Assembly (NCBI RefSeq): GCF_004208515.1
Contig: NZ_SGIM01000013.1
Span: 20,829-84,828 of the forward strand
Length of the DNA: 64,000 nt
Reading direction: 5' to 3'
Source of the DNA: Acinetobacter halotolerans
Lineage (GTDB): Bacteria; Pseudomonadota; Gammaproteobacteria; Pseudomonadales; Moraxellaceae
Shown: one piece after another, positions 28,593 to 39,220 of the stretch
Numbering within the stretch: the stretch's first letter is position 1
Layout of the letters: each line of letters opens with the position of its first letter
Program-made: the position numbers and the translations under genes
The notes under the pieces: model-generated
What the model was told of the DNA's origin: nothing
The model's input: only the letters and a program-made list of their open reading frames with translations
Databases searched by the model: none

Positions 28593-29228
28593 TTAAGGTT
28601 TAATCAGTCCATAACGAATCGCAAGATGGGTGAGCTTGACATCACTATCAATTGCCAGCTTTTCAAAAATACGATAGCGGTACGTATTTACGGTCTTCAC
28701 ACTGACAAATAACTTGTCAGCAATCTCTTGGGCACTAATACAGTTGACCACCATCATCGCCACTTGCATTTCACGTTCAGACAGCGCATCAAAAGGGGAT
28801 TGCTGCGTATCAGAAAGATAAGAACTGGCCAGTTGTTCAGCGATGTCTGCACTGAAATATTTACCACCCAACATCACTTTGTTAATCGCACGAACCATTT
28901 CTGCAATCGGTGCACCTTTGGTGATATATCCTTTGGCGCCTGCTTTGAGTAAAAGGGAAGGGTAAGGTTCTTCCGCTAGACCACTTACGGCGATAACTTT
29001 GGTATCCGGGGCACTTTGTAACAAGCGTCGTGTGGTTTCTACACCACCAATCCCCGGCATGTTTACATCCAGAAGCACAACCTGAGGGTGTTTTTGGCGA
29101 ACAATAGCGATCGCGTCTTCTCCAGATTCGGCCTGTCCAATGACCTCGACTTCTGGGTGGTCTTCTAACATACGACAAATACCTGTACGTACGAGTTCAT
29201 GATCATCAACAACGAGAACAGTGATCAA
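28593..29228 (-). CDS. uvrY: GacA/UvrY family response regulator
   Basis: About 211 residues, NarL/FixJ type: a receiver domain (VLVVDDHELVRTGICRML, phospho-acceptor in VVLLDVNMPGIGG) and a LuxR-type helix-turn-helix (LSEREMQVAMMVVNC...ADKLFVSVKTVNTYRYRIFEKL). The start is decided by the ribosome site: AAAGGAGG lies at 29234-29241, only a few bases ahead of a TTG at 29228, giving MITVLVVDD as in E. coli UvrY. No sensor kinase (GacS/BarA) and no small Rsm RNA gene is adjacent; the regulon would be post-transcriptional if it works as in relatives. Confidence 0.88.
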   Translation of the reverse strand: MITVLVVDDHELVRTGICRMLEDHPEVEVIGQAESGEDAIAIVRQKHPQVVLLDVNMPGIGGVETTRRLLQSAPDTKVIAVSGLAEEPYPSLLLKAGAKGYITKGAPIAEMVRAINKVMLGGKYFSADIAEQLASSYLSDTQQSPFDALSEREMQVAMMVVNCISAQEIADKLFVSVKTVNTYRYRIFEKLAIDSDVKLTHLAIRYGLIKP

Positions 29229-29436
29229 GAAGACCTCCTTTATCAAAAAATTGGTTTTTTGTTACATAAAGCAAAATTAGCTTGCAATGAAATGACAAAA
29301 TTAGCAATGCTATTCTTCATTTTAAGAGAATAGTTGTACACAATTGTGTCTATAAAAGCTTTACCCAATATGCTCAAATGTAAGGCATAATGATAGTAAG
29401 CGCAAATGTGCAGCATCCTGAGTTGAGTATTGTGTC

Positions 29437-30501
29437 GTGAAAAATGCTAAAAAATCTGTCATGCATGTCTTAGGCATGTCTATCTTGTTGGCTTGGAGTT
29501 CAACAAGTTTTGCTGAGTTGGTTGTCAATAACAATTCAGCGTCTTCGATTGACAATGGTTCAGCATCATTGAGCTGGTCGGCCAGTGATGTCAATCAGTT
29601 GATGAATGATGATGAGTCATTGGATCTTGCCCCGCAAGGCTCTACTTCTGTAACGACAACGTTACGTGGGGGTGGTACCGCTACGATTAGTTCATCGGCA
29701 ACGCCTCAACAAAGTGTTCAAATCCGCGATACTTTTGGCTCGAGTCGTCAGCCCTCAGTTAATGCACGTGCTGCGTTGGTGATGGATGCACAAACAGGTG
29801 AAGTGCTGTATAGCAAAAATACCAACTCGGCTTTGCCAATTGCGTCAATCACCAAAGTCATGACAGCCGTAGTTACGGCTGATGCTCGATTGAACATGTC
29901 TGAAGAAATCACTTTGCAGAGCATTGATTTTGCTGGAGCGGGCGGGAAAAACTCGAGTTCAACACTACGCGCAGGCGATAGTATGAATCGAGCAGAATTA
30001 TTGTTATTCGCTTTGATGAAATCAGAAAATCCTGCTGCTGCTGCTTTAGCGCGGACTTATCCAGGTGGGCGTACCGCTTTCTATGCGGCGATGAACAACA
30101 AAGCGAAACAATTGGGGATGACAGCGACCCATTATGTCGAGTCAACAGGTCTACATCCTGGCAATGTTTCATCGGCACGTGACTTAGGGATTTTGGTGAG
30201 TACTGCATCGCAGTATGGTTTGATTCGTCAGTTTTCAACGACACCGACCTATGATTTTAATTTAGGTTATCGTGTACTGAAGTCAAATAATACCAATGCT
30301 TTAGTACGTAATGGTGGTTGGAATATTAATTTGTCTAAAACTGGATATATTAATGAAGCAGGACGCTGTGTGGTCATGCACACCACTGTGAATTCACGTC
30401 CAGCGGTTGTGGTGTTATTGGGTGCACCAAGCACGCAAGCACGTAACAGCGATGCAACCAACTTACTGACATGGTTAAATACTTTGCCAAAACGTGTTTA
30501 A
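29437..30501 (+). CDS. pbpG: D-alanyl-D-alanine endopeptidase (PBP7/8 type)
   Basis: 354-residue periplasmic S11 peptidase. The GTG start gives a signal peptide ending near WSSTSFA. A Ser/Asn/Gly-rich linker of about 80 residues precedes the catalytic domain. Motifs are SITKVM (SxxK), KSEN (SxN) and LSKTGYINEAG (KTG). PBP7 cuts peptide cross-links between peptidoglycan strands; in A. baumannii it is tied to serum resistance and cell shape. It is transcribed alone, divergent from the UvrY-type regulator. Confidence 0.92.
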   Translation: MKNAKKSVMHVLGMSILLAWSSTSFAELVVNNNSASSIDNGSASLSWSASDVNQLMNDDESLDLAPQGSTSVTTTLRGGGTATISSSATPQQSVQIRDTFGSSRQPSVNARAALVMDAQTGEVLYSKNTNSALPIASITKVMTAVVTADARLNMSEEITLQSIDFAGAGGKNSSSTLRAGDSMNRAELLLFALMKSENPAAAALARTYPGGRTAFYAAMNNKAKQLGMTATHYVESTGLHPGNVSSARDLGILVSTASQYGLIRQFSTTPTYDFNLGYRVLKSNNTNALVRNGGWNINLSKTGYINEAGRCVVMHTTVNSRPAVVVLLGAPSTQARNSDATNLLTWLNTLPKRV

Positions 30502-30516
30502 TTATTATTGAACAAA

Positions 30517-30548
30517 TAAAAAACCAGTTGCATGCAACTGGTTTTTTT
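30517..30548. terminator. Bidirectional terminator between pbpG and thrC
   Basis: Perfect palindrome AACCAGTTGCATGCAACTGGTT, broken here only by description, flanked by A- and T-runs. It serves both converging genes. Confidence 0.92.
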
Positions 30549-30568
30549 ATGTCATAAGACGCGATGGG

Positions 30569-31708
30569 TTACATATTAGAAAGAATCGAATCTTTTACTT
30601 GATCCATCGTAGCATCAATCGACAACATCACAGCATCAGCGCATTGCTTGATCGCTGTATCAGGATCTTTTAATCCATTCCCTGTAACAGTACAGACAAT
30701 CACAGAGCCTTCAGCAATTTTACCTGCTTTAAGATCACGGATTGCACCACCGATCGATGCTGCTGATGCAGGCTCGACAAAAACACCTTCATACATTGAA
30801 AGTAAGCGTTGTGCTTCTAGGATTTCAGCATCCGTTAGTTCATCGAACCAACCTTTAGAATCACGTACTACTGCTTTAGCATGGTTCCAGCTTTGTGGAT
30901 TACCAATGCGAATCGCAGTTGCAACAGTTTCAGGATGCTCTACAGGTGCGCCACGTAAGAACGGTGCAGCACCAGCAGCCTGATAACCGACCATAGTTGG
31001 TAAGCCTTCTGGCTTAGGTCCTGTGAACTGATCTGTAGCCGCATCATAAATCACTTGTTCAAACTGATCAGCAGGTTGATTTGCAACAGCTTCAGTATAA
31101 CCCATCCAGTGTGCAGTGATATTACCTGCATTGCCGACAGGCAAGCAGTGATAGTCAGGTGCACGACCCAAAGCTTCTACGATTTCATAAGCAATGGTTT
31201 TTTGACCTTGCAAACGATAAGGATTAATGGAATTCACAATGGTAACAGGTGCTTGATCTGCAACTTCTTTGACGAGGCGCATACCATCATCAAAGTTCCC
31301 ACGGATTTGCATGGTAATCGCACCGTACATCATCGCCTGAGCCATTTTACCCATTGCAATCTTGCCTTCTGGGATCAAGACAAATGCTTTGATACCTGCA
31401 CGTGCTGCATAAGCTGCTGCTGCTGCTGAGGTATTCCCTGTAGACGCACAGATGATCGCTTTAGAGCCTTCTTCAACTGCTTTGGTTACTGCCATCGTCA
31501 TACCACGGTCTTTAAACGAACCTGTTGGATTCAGACCTTCGTATTTCACGTAGATTTCAACGTTTTTACCAATAATACGTGGAATATTCTCGAGTTTAAT
31601 TAGCGGTGTATTACCTTCACCTAAAGAAATTGCACGCGTAGTTGCAGTTACAGGTAAACGGTCACGATAACGATCTACAAGACCAGTATAACGATTGGCA
31701 TTCGACAT
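30569..31708 (-). CDS. thrC: Threonine synthase
   Basis: 379-residue PLP enzyme that turns O-phosphohomoserine into threonine. The PLP lysine sits in GSFKDRGMTMAV near residue 63, and the glycine-rich phosphate cup appears as PVGNAGNITAHW. This is the shorter, plant/Bacillus-like class of threonine synthase as opposed to the 428-residue E. coli form. It is the last gene of the minus-strand run xerD-dsbC-hom-thrC, about 110 bases after hom. Confidence 0.94.
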   Translation of the reverse strand: MSNANRYTGLVDRYRDRLPVTATTRAISLGEGNTPLIKLENIPRIIGKNVEIYVKYEGLNPTGSFKDRGMTMAVTKAVEEGSKAIICASTGNTSAAAAAYAARAGIKAFVLIPEGKIAMGKMAQAMMYGAITMQIRGNFDDGMRLVKEVADQAPVTIVNSINPYRLQGQKTIAYEIVEALGRAPDYHCLPVGNAGNITAHWMGYTEAVANQPADQFEQVIYDAATDQFTGPKPEGLPTMVGYQAAGAAPFLRGAPVEHPETVATAIRIGNPQSWNHAKAVVRDSKGWFDELTDAEILEAQRLLSMYEGVFVEPASAASIGGAIRDLKAGKIAEGSVIVCTVTGNGLKDPDTAIKQCADAVMLSIDATMDQVKDSILSNM

Positions 31709-31774
31709 GATGGTGTTCCAATATATAGATATTTTAAATCTTTGTTTTCAAAAGGGACTTGGGGTTGTGCAAGC

Positions 31775-31792
31775 CCCCCTTTGAAAAGGGGG
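31775..31792. repeat. C/G-rich inverted repeat in the hom-thrC gap
   Basis: CCCCCTTTGAAAAGGGGG forms a tight hairpin and is followed by a second GGGGG block in ATTTAGGGGGATTT. The unit resembles short intergenic repeats found in many bacterial genomes. No T-run follows, so it is not an obvious terminator. Confidence 0.6.
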
Positions 31793-31816
31793 ATTTAGGG
31801 GGATTTAAAAACCTGA

Positions 31817-33118
31817 TTAACTATCGAGCGATTCTAAACGAATTCTGATGATTTCGCCATGAATTGCAGGTAAAGCTTGAATTTGTGCAAGGGCCTCATC
31901 CATTTTCGATTCAACAATTGGATCGGTTAAAATCACAATTGGAATCAAATCTTTTAGACGAGATTGTTGCATGATGGCATCAATACTAATGCCTGTACGA
32001 CTTAAAATCGCGGTGACATCAGCCAATACGCCTGTCTGATCTTCAGCATTTAGACGGATGTAGTATCCTGTCGTCATTTCTTCACGGCTTAAAATTGGCA
32101 TATCCGTTAAGGCTTCAAATGCCAACTGCGGAATCGTTCCTGCACCATCTTCGGTATACGAGATATCACGAACGATATCAATCACATCCGCCACGACAGC
32201 CGAAGCCGTTGGGCCAGCACCAGCACCAGCGCCGTAATACAATGTTGGACCCACGGCATGCGCTTGTACCAAGACTGCATTTTTAACGCCGTTTACATTG
32301 GCAATCAGCTGTTCAGCAGGAATCAGCGTTGGATGTACACGGAGTTCAATACCATTGGCTGCGCGACGAGCAATACCTAAATGTTTGATGCGGAAACCAA
32401 GTTCTTCAGCATATTTCACATCTTGCGCGGTGATTTTGCTAATCCCTTCGGTATATACCTTGTTAAATTGCAATGGAATACCAAAAGCACAAGAAGCTAA
32501 AATTGTAAGCTTATGTGCAGCATCAATCCCTTCAACATCGAAAGTTGGATCTGCTTCAGCATACCCAAGTTGTTGTGCTTCAGCCAAAACATCTGCAAAT
32601 GCACGACCTTTCTCACGCATTTCGGTGAGGATAAAGTTACCTGTTCCGTTAATAATCCCTGCCAGCCATTCAATATGATTGGCAGCAAGACCTTCACGAA
32701 TCACTTTAATAATCGGGATACCGCCAGCCACTGCAGCCTCATAGGCGATTTGGACCGCATTATCTTCAGCAGCTTTAAACAGTTCATTGCCATGTTCAGC
32801 AAGTAAAGCTTTGTTTGCCGTTACGACTTGCTTGCCATGTTTAATGGCTTCCATAATCAGTTCATAAGCAGGATGAATCCCACCCATAACCTCCACCACG
32901 ACATCAACATCAGGTTGACGCACAATTTCCATGAGATCAGCGCTTTGCTGAATTCCTGCGAGTTGTAAATCTGGACGTGGACGGCGTGTGCCTACGTGTG
33001 TAATTTGAATTTCTCGACCAGTACGGCGTTTAATTTCAGCAGCATTTTCTTGTAGTAATTTAAGGGCTCCACCACCAACAGTACCAAGACCGAGTATCGC
33101 CAGACGAACTGGTTTCAC
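31817..33118 (-). CDS. hom: Homoserine dehydrogenase
   Basis: 433 residues from the GTG start at MKPVRLAILGLGTVGGG; GGAG six bases upstream supports this GTG over the ATG seven codons earlier. The N-terminal Rossmann motif is GLGTVGGG, the catalytic domain has GIINGTGNFILTEM and DPTFDVEGIDAAHK, and a C-terminal ACT domain (RLNAEDQTGVLADVTAILSR) should bind threonine for feedback control. The enzyme is monofunctional, unlike the aspartokinase fusion of E. coli. It makes homoserine for the thrC gene that follows. Confidence 0.94.
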   Translation of the reverse strand: MKPVRLAILGLGTVGGGALKLLQENAAEIKRRTGREIQITHVGTRRPRPDLQLAGIQQSADLMEIVRQPDVDVVVEVMGGIHPAYELIMEAIKHGKQVVTANKALLAEHGNELFKAAEDNAVQIAYEAAVAGGIPIIKVIREGLAANHIEWLAGIINGTGNFILTEMREKGRAFADVLAEAQQLGYAEADPTFDVEGIDAAHKLTILASCAFGIPLQFNKVYTEGISKITAQDVKYAEELGFRIKHLGIARRAANGIELRVHPTLIPAEQLIANVNGVKNAVLVQAHAVGPTLYYGAGAGAGPTASAVVADVIDIVRDISYTEDGAGTIPQLAFEALTDMPILSREEMTTGYYIRLNAEDQTGVLADVTAILSRTGISIDAIMQQSRLKDLIPIVILTDPIVESKMDEALAQIQALPAIHGEIIRIRLESLDS

Positions 33119-33247
33119 GTCACACTCCATTTTATTCAATCATTTTAATGAAGCTTGATCATAGCTAAAAAAATGCAGCGACACTAGGGCTAAGATCATC
33201 TTTAATCTGTCGCCCAAGTCGTTCTTTTTTGGAGTTAGAGAAAAGGC

Positions 33248-34063
33248 TTATTTGTTTAAGCGTTGAGCGATTTCATCCGCAGTCATATAGCCACCTAAAT
33301 ACTCGCCGTCGACGTTATAAATTGCAGGCGTACCATTTACACCCATATTTAAACCGAGTTGGTATTGCTCACTGACAGGATTCTTACATTCTGCTGCTGA
33401 AACAGGCAAGCCTTGAATGGCTTGGTCAAATGCAGCTTTACGATCCTTACTACACCAAATGGCTTGCATGGTCGGCATAAATTGATCACCACGCGGCCAA
33501 GCGATATAACGAACCTCAATGCCTTTTTCATTTATGGCTGGAATATTCTCATGGAGTCGGTGGCAGTATGGGCAGCTCGAATCGGTAAATACATAAATGA
33601 TATGTTTGGCTTTGCCGCCTTTGGCTGGATAAACAATCAGGTCTTCATTCTTTAATGAGGCCAAGTGTTTTTTATTCTCAGTGGCTTGCAATGCTTCGCT
33701 GACATTATGTAGTTGTTTGTCTCCTAAGCGAATCACATCACCTTGAATAATATATTGACCATCACTGGTTGCATAAACAGAGCCCATACCTTCAAGATTG
33801 ATCCAAAATAAGTTGGGAACTTCAGTTTTTTGTATTGAAACGATTTTAGCGTTGATGTTGGCTGCTTTAAAATTCTTTTCTAAGGTCGAGATCAAGCGTT
33901 GTTGTGCATTGCGCTCATTTAACGTGGATGCTTCACCTGTCGCAGGTGTACTTGCTGTGAGCGTATCTTGTTTTTGTGCTGAATTTTCTTTTGAGCAAGC
34001 ACTGACCAATAATGTTGAGGCTAATGTACAAGCAAGTACAAGCTGAGATCGAGTAAAAACCAT
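33248..34063 (-). CDS. dsbC: DsbC/DsbG family disulfide isomerase, predicted lipoprotein
   Basis: 271 residues from MVFTRSQLV; AAGG lies eight bases ahead. The signal peptide ends in a lipobox LLVSAC, so the mature N-terminus would be a lipidated cysteine, unlike the soluble E. coli DsbC. Next comes the N-terminal dimerisation domain and then a thioredoxin fold with the active site SSCPYCHR and a second cysteine pair (AIWCSKDR, AAECKN). It corrects wrong disulfides in the periplasm. It lies between xerD and hom on the same strand, an order known elsewhere (xerD-dsbC in E. coli). Confidence 0.88.
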   Translation of the reverse strand: MVFTRSQLVLACTLASTLLVSACSKENSAQKQDTLTASTPATGEASTLNERNAQQRLISTLEKNFKAANINAKIVSIQKTEVPNLFWINLEGMGSVYATSDGQYIIQGDVIRLGDKQLHNVSEALQATENKKHLASLKNEDLIVYPAKGGKAKHIIYVFTDSSCPYCHRLHENIPAINEKGIEVRYIAWPRGDQFMPTMQAIWCSKDRKAAFDQAIQGLPVSAAECKNPVSEQYQLGLNMGVNGTPAIYNVDGEYLGGYMTADEIAQRLNK

Positions 34064-34197
34064 AAAGAACCTTTTTTGTACGTTTTCATTTCTATAAGCG
34101 GCTAAGCATACCAAAAAAATCAACTGACTTCGTTAAATCTTGCTGACTCTCTGTGAACGAGAATATATTGCTGCTGATTCTTTGATAAATGGTGATT

Positions 34198-35118
34198 TCA
34201 GCCACGTGGATGATGTTTGGTATGTAATTGTTGCATACGATGTTGTGCGACATGCGTATAGATTTGAGTTGTAGAAAGATCACTGTGTCCGAGTAGCGTT
34301 TGTACTACACGTAAATCAGCACCATGATTCAAAAGGTGGGTTGCAAAAGCGTGACGTAAGGTATGGGGCGATAATTCGGTTTGAATATTGGCTTGTAGGG
34401 CATAGCGTTTAATTGCATACCAAAAATTTTGACGACTCATGATTCCACCATGCTGGGTCAAAAATAGATAATCGGTACTACTTTTATACAATTGTGGTCG
34501 TGATTCCGCTAAATATTTTTCAATCCATTCGCAAGCATGTTGTCCAAGGGGCACTAGACGTTCTTTGTTACCTTTACCCGTAATACGCAAGAATCCCTGT
34601 TTGAGGTTGATCAGTTCTAAACGCAGATTGAGTAACTCCGAAACACGTAAACCGCAGGCATATAAAACCTCGAGCATGGCGCGATCACGTAGACCTAAGG
34701 CATGGCTAATATCTGGTGCATGAATCAACGCTTCCACATCTTGTTCGGACAAGTCTTTGGGGAGTGCTCGACCAATCTTCGGAGATTGATGGGTAGCAAC
34801 AGGATTGTCATCTCTGAGTTTTTGTTCTCTTAGAAATTTATAAAATTGACGTAAAGCGGATAAGCACCTTGCGATAGATCGGGGGCTTTTACCTGCTTTG
34901 GTCAATGCAATCAATACATCTGCAATATCATCACTCGTCCATTGCGGTAATAAGCCATTTTTGTGCAATTCACTACATTGAATGAGGTCAGATAAATAAG
35001 CATTACGGGTATGCGGGCTTACGGTTTGTGCCACTAAATAATCACGAAAACCCTGTAAAAAACTTAAATGTTCTGGAATGGTCACGGCGACAGGGATGCG
35101 TGGTTTTTTATTTAACAT
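34198..35118 (-). CDS. xerD: Tyrosine recombinase XerD
   Basis: 306 residues. An N-terminal SAM-like core-binding domain (FLQGFRDYLVAQTVSPHTRNAY) precedes the catalytic domain with the full set: Arg in CGLRVSELL, Lys in TGKGNKERLVPLG, HTLRHAFATHL, His in LLGHSDLSTT and Tyr in QIYTHV. With XerC and FtsK it resolves chromosome dimers at dif. The dsbC partner downstream supports XerD and not XerC. It is divergent from the feo operon. Confidence 0.93.
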   Translation of the reverse strand: MLNKKPRIPVAVTIPEHLSFLQGFRDYLVAQTVSPHTRNAYLSDLIQCSELHKNGLLPQWTSDDIADVLIALTKAGKSPRSIARCLSALRQFYKFLREQKLRDDNPVATHQSPKIGRALPKDLSEQDVEALIHAPDISHALGLRDRAMLEVLYACGLRVSELLNLRLELINLKQGFLRITGKGNKERLVPLGQHACEWIEKYLAESRPQLYKSSTDYLFLTQHGGIMSRQNFWYAIKRYALQANIQTELSPHTLRHAFATHLLNHGADLRVVQTLLGHSDLSTTQIYTHVAQHRMQQLHTKHHPRG

Positions 35119-35212
35119 GAAAGTTCAGATATACATTGTTTGTTGGCACTGTAAAAGAAAATTAATGGCTTGTCGATTGAAGGATTATTGTAAATGCCAT
35201 TGAGATTGCTTT

Positions 35213-35227
35213 TGGTAATTATTCTCA
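35213..35227. promoter_or_regulatory. Fur box overlapping the feoA promoter
   Basis: TGGTAATTATTCTCA matches the 7-1-7 Fur motif TGATAAT-N-ATTATCA at 12 of 14 positions. A sigma-70 promoter overlaps it: TTGGTA at 35212-35217 and TATACT at 35236-35241, 18 bases apart. Iron-bound Fur would block feoAB. Confidence 0.7.
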
Positions 35228-35266
35228 TTTGCCTGTATACTTGACCAAAAGGTTTTATGGTGAAAA

Positions 35267-35530
35267 GTGGTGCGTTTATCAGCATTAAAAGTCAAGCAAA
35301 CAGCGATGATTACCAAAGTTAATCGCTCAGTCGATGAAACGGAGCATGCAGATCTTGTGGCAGTTCGTTTAGAGAGTCTAGGCTTTGTGCCAGGTACACA
35401 AGTACAAGTGGTGACCAAGGGTATTTTTGGTGGTGACCCCATTCTCATCCAAATTGGTTTTACGCGTTTTGCATTGCGTAAGGCCGAAGCCGATAAAATC
35501 GAGATTCAATTACAAGGAGTACCTGCATGA
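35267..35530 (+). CDS. feoA: Ferrous iron transport protein A
   Basis: 86-87 residue SH3-like protein (DLVAVRLESLGFVPGTQVQVV...GFTRFALRKAEADKIEI) that assists FeoB. The start is one of two adjacent GTG codons (35267 or 35270) giving (M)VRLSALK, close to the usual MRLSxLK opening. It overlaps feoB by four bases (ATGA), so the two are coupled. Confidence 0.88.
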   Translation: MVRLSALKVKQTAMITKVNRSVDETEHADLVAVRLESLGFVPGTQVQVVTKGIFGGDPILIQIGFTRFALRKAEADKIEIQLQGVPA

Positions 35531-37380
35531 GTGATACGTTACGTGTTGCCCTTGTGGGAAATCCAAACTGCGGTAAGACATCTTTATTTAACCATTTAAC
35601 TGGAACACGTCAGAAAGTTGCCAACTATGCAGGAGTAACGGTTGAGCGCAAGGTTGGACACTTCCAATTGCCTTCTGGTAAAAGTGTGCGTGTGCTTGAT
35701 TTACCAGGCACCTATAGCTTGCAAGCAACCAGTCCAGATGAAGAAATTACCCGAGATGTTTGCCAAGGCAAAATTGCAGAAGAAGGGCAGCAAGATGCCT
35801 TTTTATGTGTCGTGGATGCAACCAACTTAAAATTGCATTTGGGTTTGGTCTTGGAAATGATCGAGCTTGGGCGTCCGATACTGGTTGTATTGAACATGAT
35901 GGATGAGGCACGTCGCCGTGGTATCCAGATTAATACACAGAAGTTATCACAACGTTTAGGCGTACCGGTGGTTGAAACTGTCGCTGTACGCAACGCAGGC
36001 ATCGAAAATTTACGTCATGCTTTGGATCAAGAAAAGTATTCGATCCCGCAAACGGAGTTAAGTGGTTTAACAGGTGAGCATCATCAGAAAATTGAAGTGA
36101 TTTTCAAAGATGTGGTGAGCTTTGTTGATCAGGAAGATAAACGTACTGATTTTCTCGATAAAATATTTTTACATCCAGTCTTAGGTCTACTTAGTCTTGC
36201 CGTCATGATGTTCGTGGTGTTCCAAGCTGTTTTTGCTTGGGCTGCGCCTTTTATGGATGGTATCGAGGAGTTTTTTGCTTGGCTTGGTGGGCTATTAGGC
36301 GAATCGATTGCGAATCCGTTGCTGAATAGTTTGGTGGTTGATGGGATTATTGCTGGTGCAGGCAGTGTGGTGGTATTTTTGCCACAAATTTTAATTTTAT
36401 TCTTCTTTATTTTGGTTTTGGAAGAATCGGGTTATTTACCTCGCGCGGCATTTTTACTTGATAAGCTAATGTTTAAAGCGGGTTTGAGTGGACGTGCGTT
36501 TATCCCGTTATTGTCTAGCTTTGCTTGTGCTGTTCCTGGAATTATGGCGACGCGCAGTATTAGTGACCATCGAGATCGTTTTACCACGATTATGGTTGCG
36601 CCGTTGATGACCTGTTCTGCGCGCTTACCTGTTTATGCGCTCTTAATTGCTGCATTTATTCCAAGTCAAACTGTGTGGGGAATTTTCAATCTGCAAGGTT
36701 TGGTGCTGTTCGGTTTATATATGGCTGGTATTGTTAGTGCATTATGTGTTGCCTTTGTGACTAAGTTTTTACAAAAGGACAAATCACAACATGCACTGTT
36801 ACTTGAGTTGCCAAGTTACCGTATTCCCGATATCAGAAGTGTGGCCATTGGTTTATTAGATCGAGGCAAAATTTTCTTAAAACGCGTCGGTGGAATCATT
36901 TTCGCCCTGTCGATTTTACTTTGGTTTCTGTGCACCTTCCCTCAAGCGCCTGAAGATGCAACCCGCGCTGCGATTGATTATAGTTTTGCAGGGATGTTGG
37001 GTCATTTGATGCAACCTATTTTTGCACCACTCGGTTTTAATTGGCAAATTTGTATTGCTTTGATTCCTGCAATGGCTGCACGTGAAGTAGTGGTTGCTGC
37101 GTTGGGTACGGTTTATGCGTTGTCTGGTGCTGATGATGATGCGATTGCAGAGGGCTTGGCGAGTTTAATCAGTGCTGATGGTTCAGGTTGGTCATTGGCA
37201 ACAGGTTTGTCATTATTGGTGTGGTTTATTTATGCGCCACATTGTCTAGCGACTTTGGCAACGGTACGTCGTGAAACAGGTTCTTGGAAACATGTGAGTA
37301 TCATGACAGCGTACCTGTTTGGACTGGCTTATTTGATGTCTTTCTTCACGTACCAAATTGCATCTAGCATTTGGGGGTGA
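35527..37380 (+). CDS. feoB: Ferrous iron transporter FeoB
   Basis: 617 residues. The N-terminal G domain has G1 GNPNCGKTSLFN, G3 DLPGTYSL and G4 LNMMDEA; then a helical spacer and a membrane part with two Gate motifs (CSARLPVYALLIAAF and FIYAPHCLATLATVRRETGS). It imports Fe2+ across the inner membrane. The protein is about 150 residues shorter than E. coli FeoB (773), mostly in the linker and C-terminal helices, but still carries both Gate regions. Probably Fur-repressed. Confidence 0.94.
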   Translation: MSDTLRVALVGNPNCGKTSLFNHLTGTRQKVANYAGVTVERKVGHFQLPSGKSVRVLDLPGTYSLQATSPDEEITRDVCQGKIAEEGQQDAFLCVVDATNLKLHLGLVLEMIELGRPILVVLNMMDEARRRGIQINTQKLSQRLGVPVVETVAVRNAGIENLRHALDQEKYSIPQTELSGLTGEHHQKIEVIFKDVVSFVDQEDKRTDFLDKIFLHPVLGLLSLAVMMFVVFQAVFAWAAPFMDGIEEFFAWLGGLLGESIANPLLNSLVVDGIIAGAGSVVVFLPQILILFFFILVLEESGYLPRAAFLLDKLMFKAGLSGRAFIPLLSSFACAVPGIMATRSISDHRDRFTTIMVAPLMTCSARLPVYALLIAAFIPSQTVWGIFNLQGLVLFGLYMAGIVSALCVAFVTKFLQKDKSQHALLLELPSYRIPDIRSVAIGLLDRGKIFLKRVGGIIFALSILLWFLCTFPQAPEDATRAAIDYSFAGMLGHLMQPIFAPLGFNWQICIALIPAMAAREVVVAALGTVYALSGADDDAIAEGLASLISADGSGWSLATGLSLLVWFIYAPHCLATLATVRRETGSWKHVSIMTAYLFGLAYLMSFFTYQIASSIWG

Positions 37381-37453
37381 TTGTATCTTCCCTTGCGCTG
37401 CAATAACCGTAGCGCATCCCTTTTACATAGGGAGGGATAATTGGAGAGTGGCT

Positions 37454-37705
37454 ATGGTTGAGTACTTAATTGTTGCTGTATTGGTGCTATGGAGTACCGT
37501 TGTTGTTTTTAAAAAGGTATTTCCTCAAACAGCAGGCTCAGTATTTCTCGCTTTGTCGAGCATCTGTAAACGTTTCGGTTGGCAACGTTTGGCGAAATGG
37601 TTGAAACCTAAAATTGTTGTGGGTTGTGCTGGCGGTTGCGGTTGTTCGACCGATGACACGGCAACGAAAAAGCCAGAAGCAATTCAAACGGTAAAATGGC
37701 GTTAA
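37454..37705 (+). CDS. Small Cys-rich membrane protein of the feo operon
   Basis: 83 residues: one N-terminal transmembrane helix (YLIVAVLVLWSTVVVFKKVF), a basic amphipathic middle, and a cysteine cluster VGCAGGCGCSTDD near residue 62. It resembles the short DUF6587/FeoB-associated Cys-rich proteins found after feoB and may take the place of FeoC. The start at MVEYLIVA follows GGAGAGTGGCT; a longer upstream frame overlaps feoB and is not needed. Iron or Fe-S binding by the cysteines is inferred. Confidence 0.78.
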   Translation: MVEYLIVAVLVLWSTVVVFKKVFPQTAGSVFLALSSICKRFGWQRLAKWLKPKIVVGCAGGCGCSTDDTATKKPEAIQTVKWR

Positions 37706-37714
37706 CTTTCGTCT

Positions 37715-37741
37715 AAAAAGCCATCGAATGATGGCTTTTTT
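37715..37741. terminator. Terminator of the feo operon
   Basis: Stem AAAAAGCCATC/GATGGCTTTTT with a GAAT loop and T6. Confidence 0.9.
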
Positions 37742-37809
37742 ACGCACTGACACAAAAAAAGCAGAATAAAGATAAAACTGAAAAAGCATTCAAAACAGCA
37801 AAGTGCTAA

Positions 37810-39210
<1,401 letters not shown>

Positions 39211-39220
39211 GAATAACACT

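Noticed and set aside
32298..32678. Plus-strand frame opposite hom
   Set aside because: Antisense shadow of a strongly conserved gene, Ser/Cys/Ile-rich, with no start signal.
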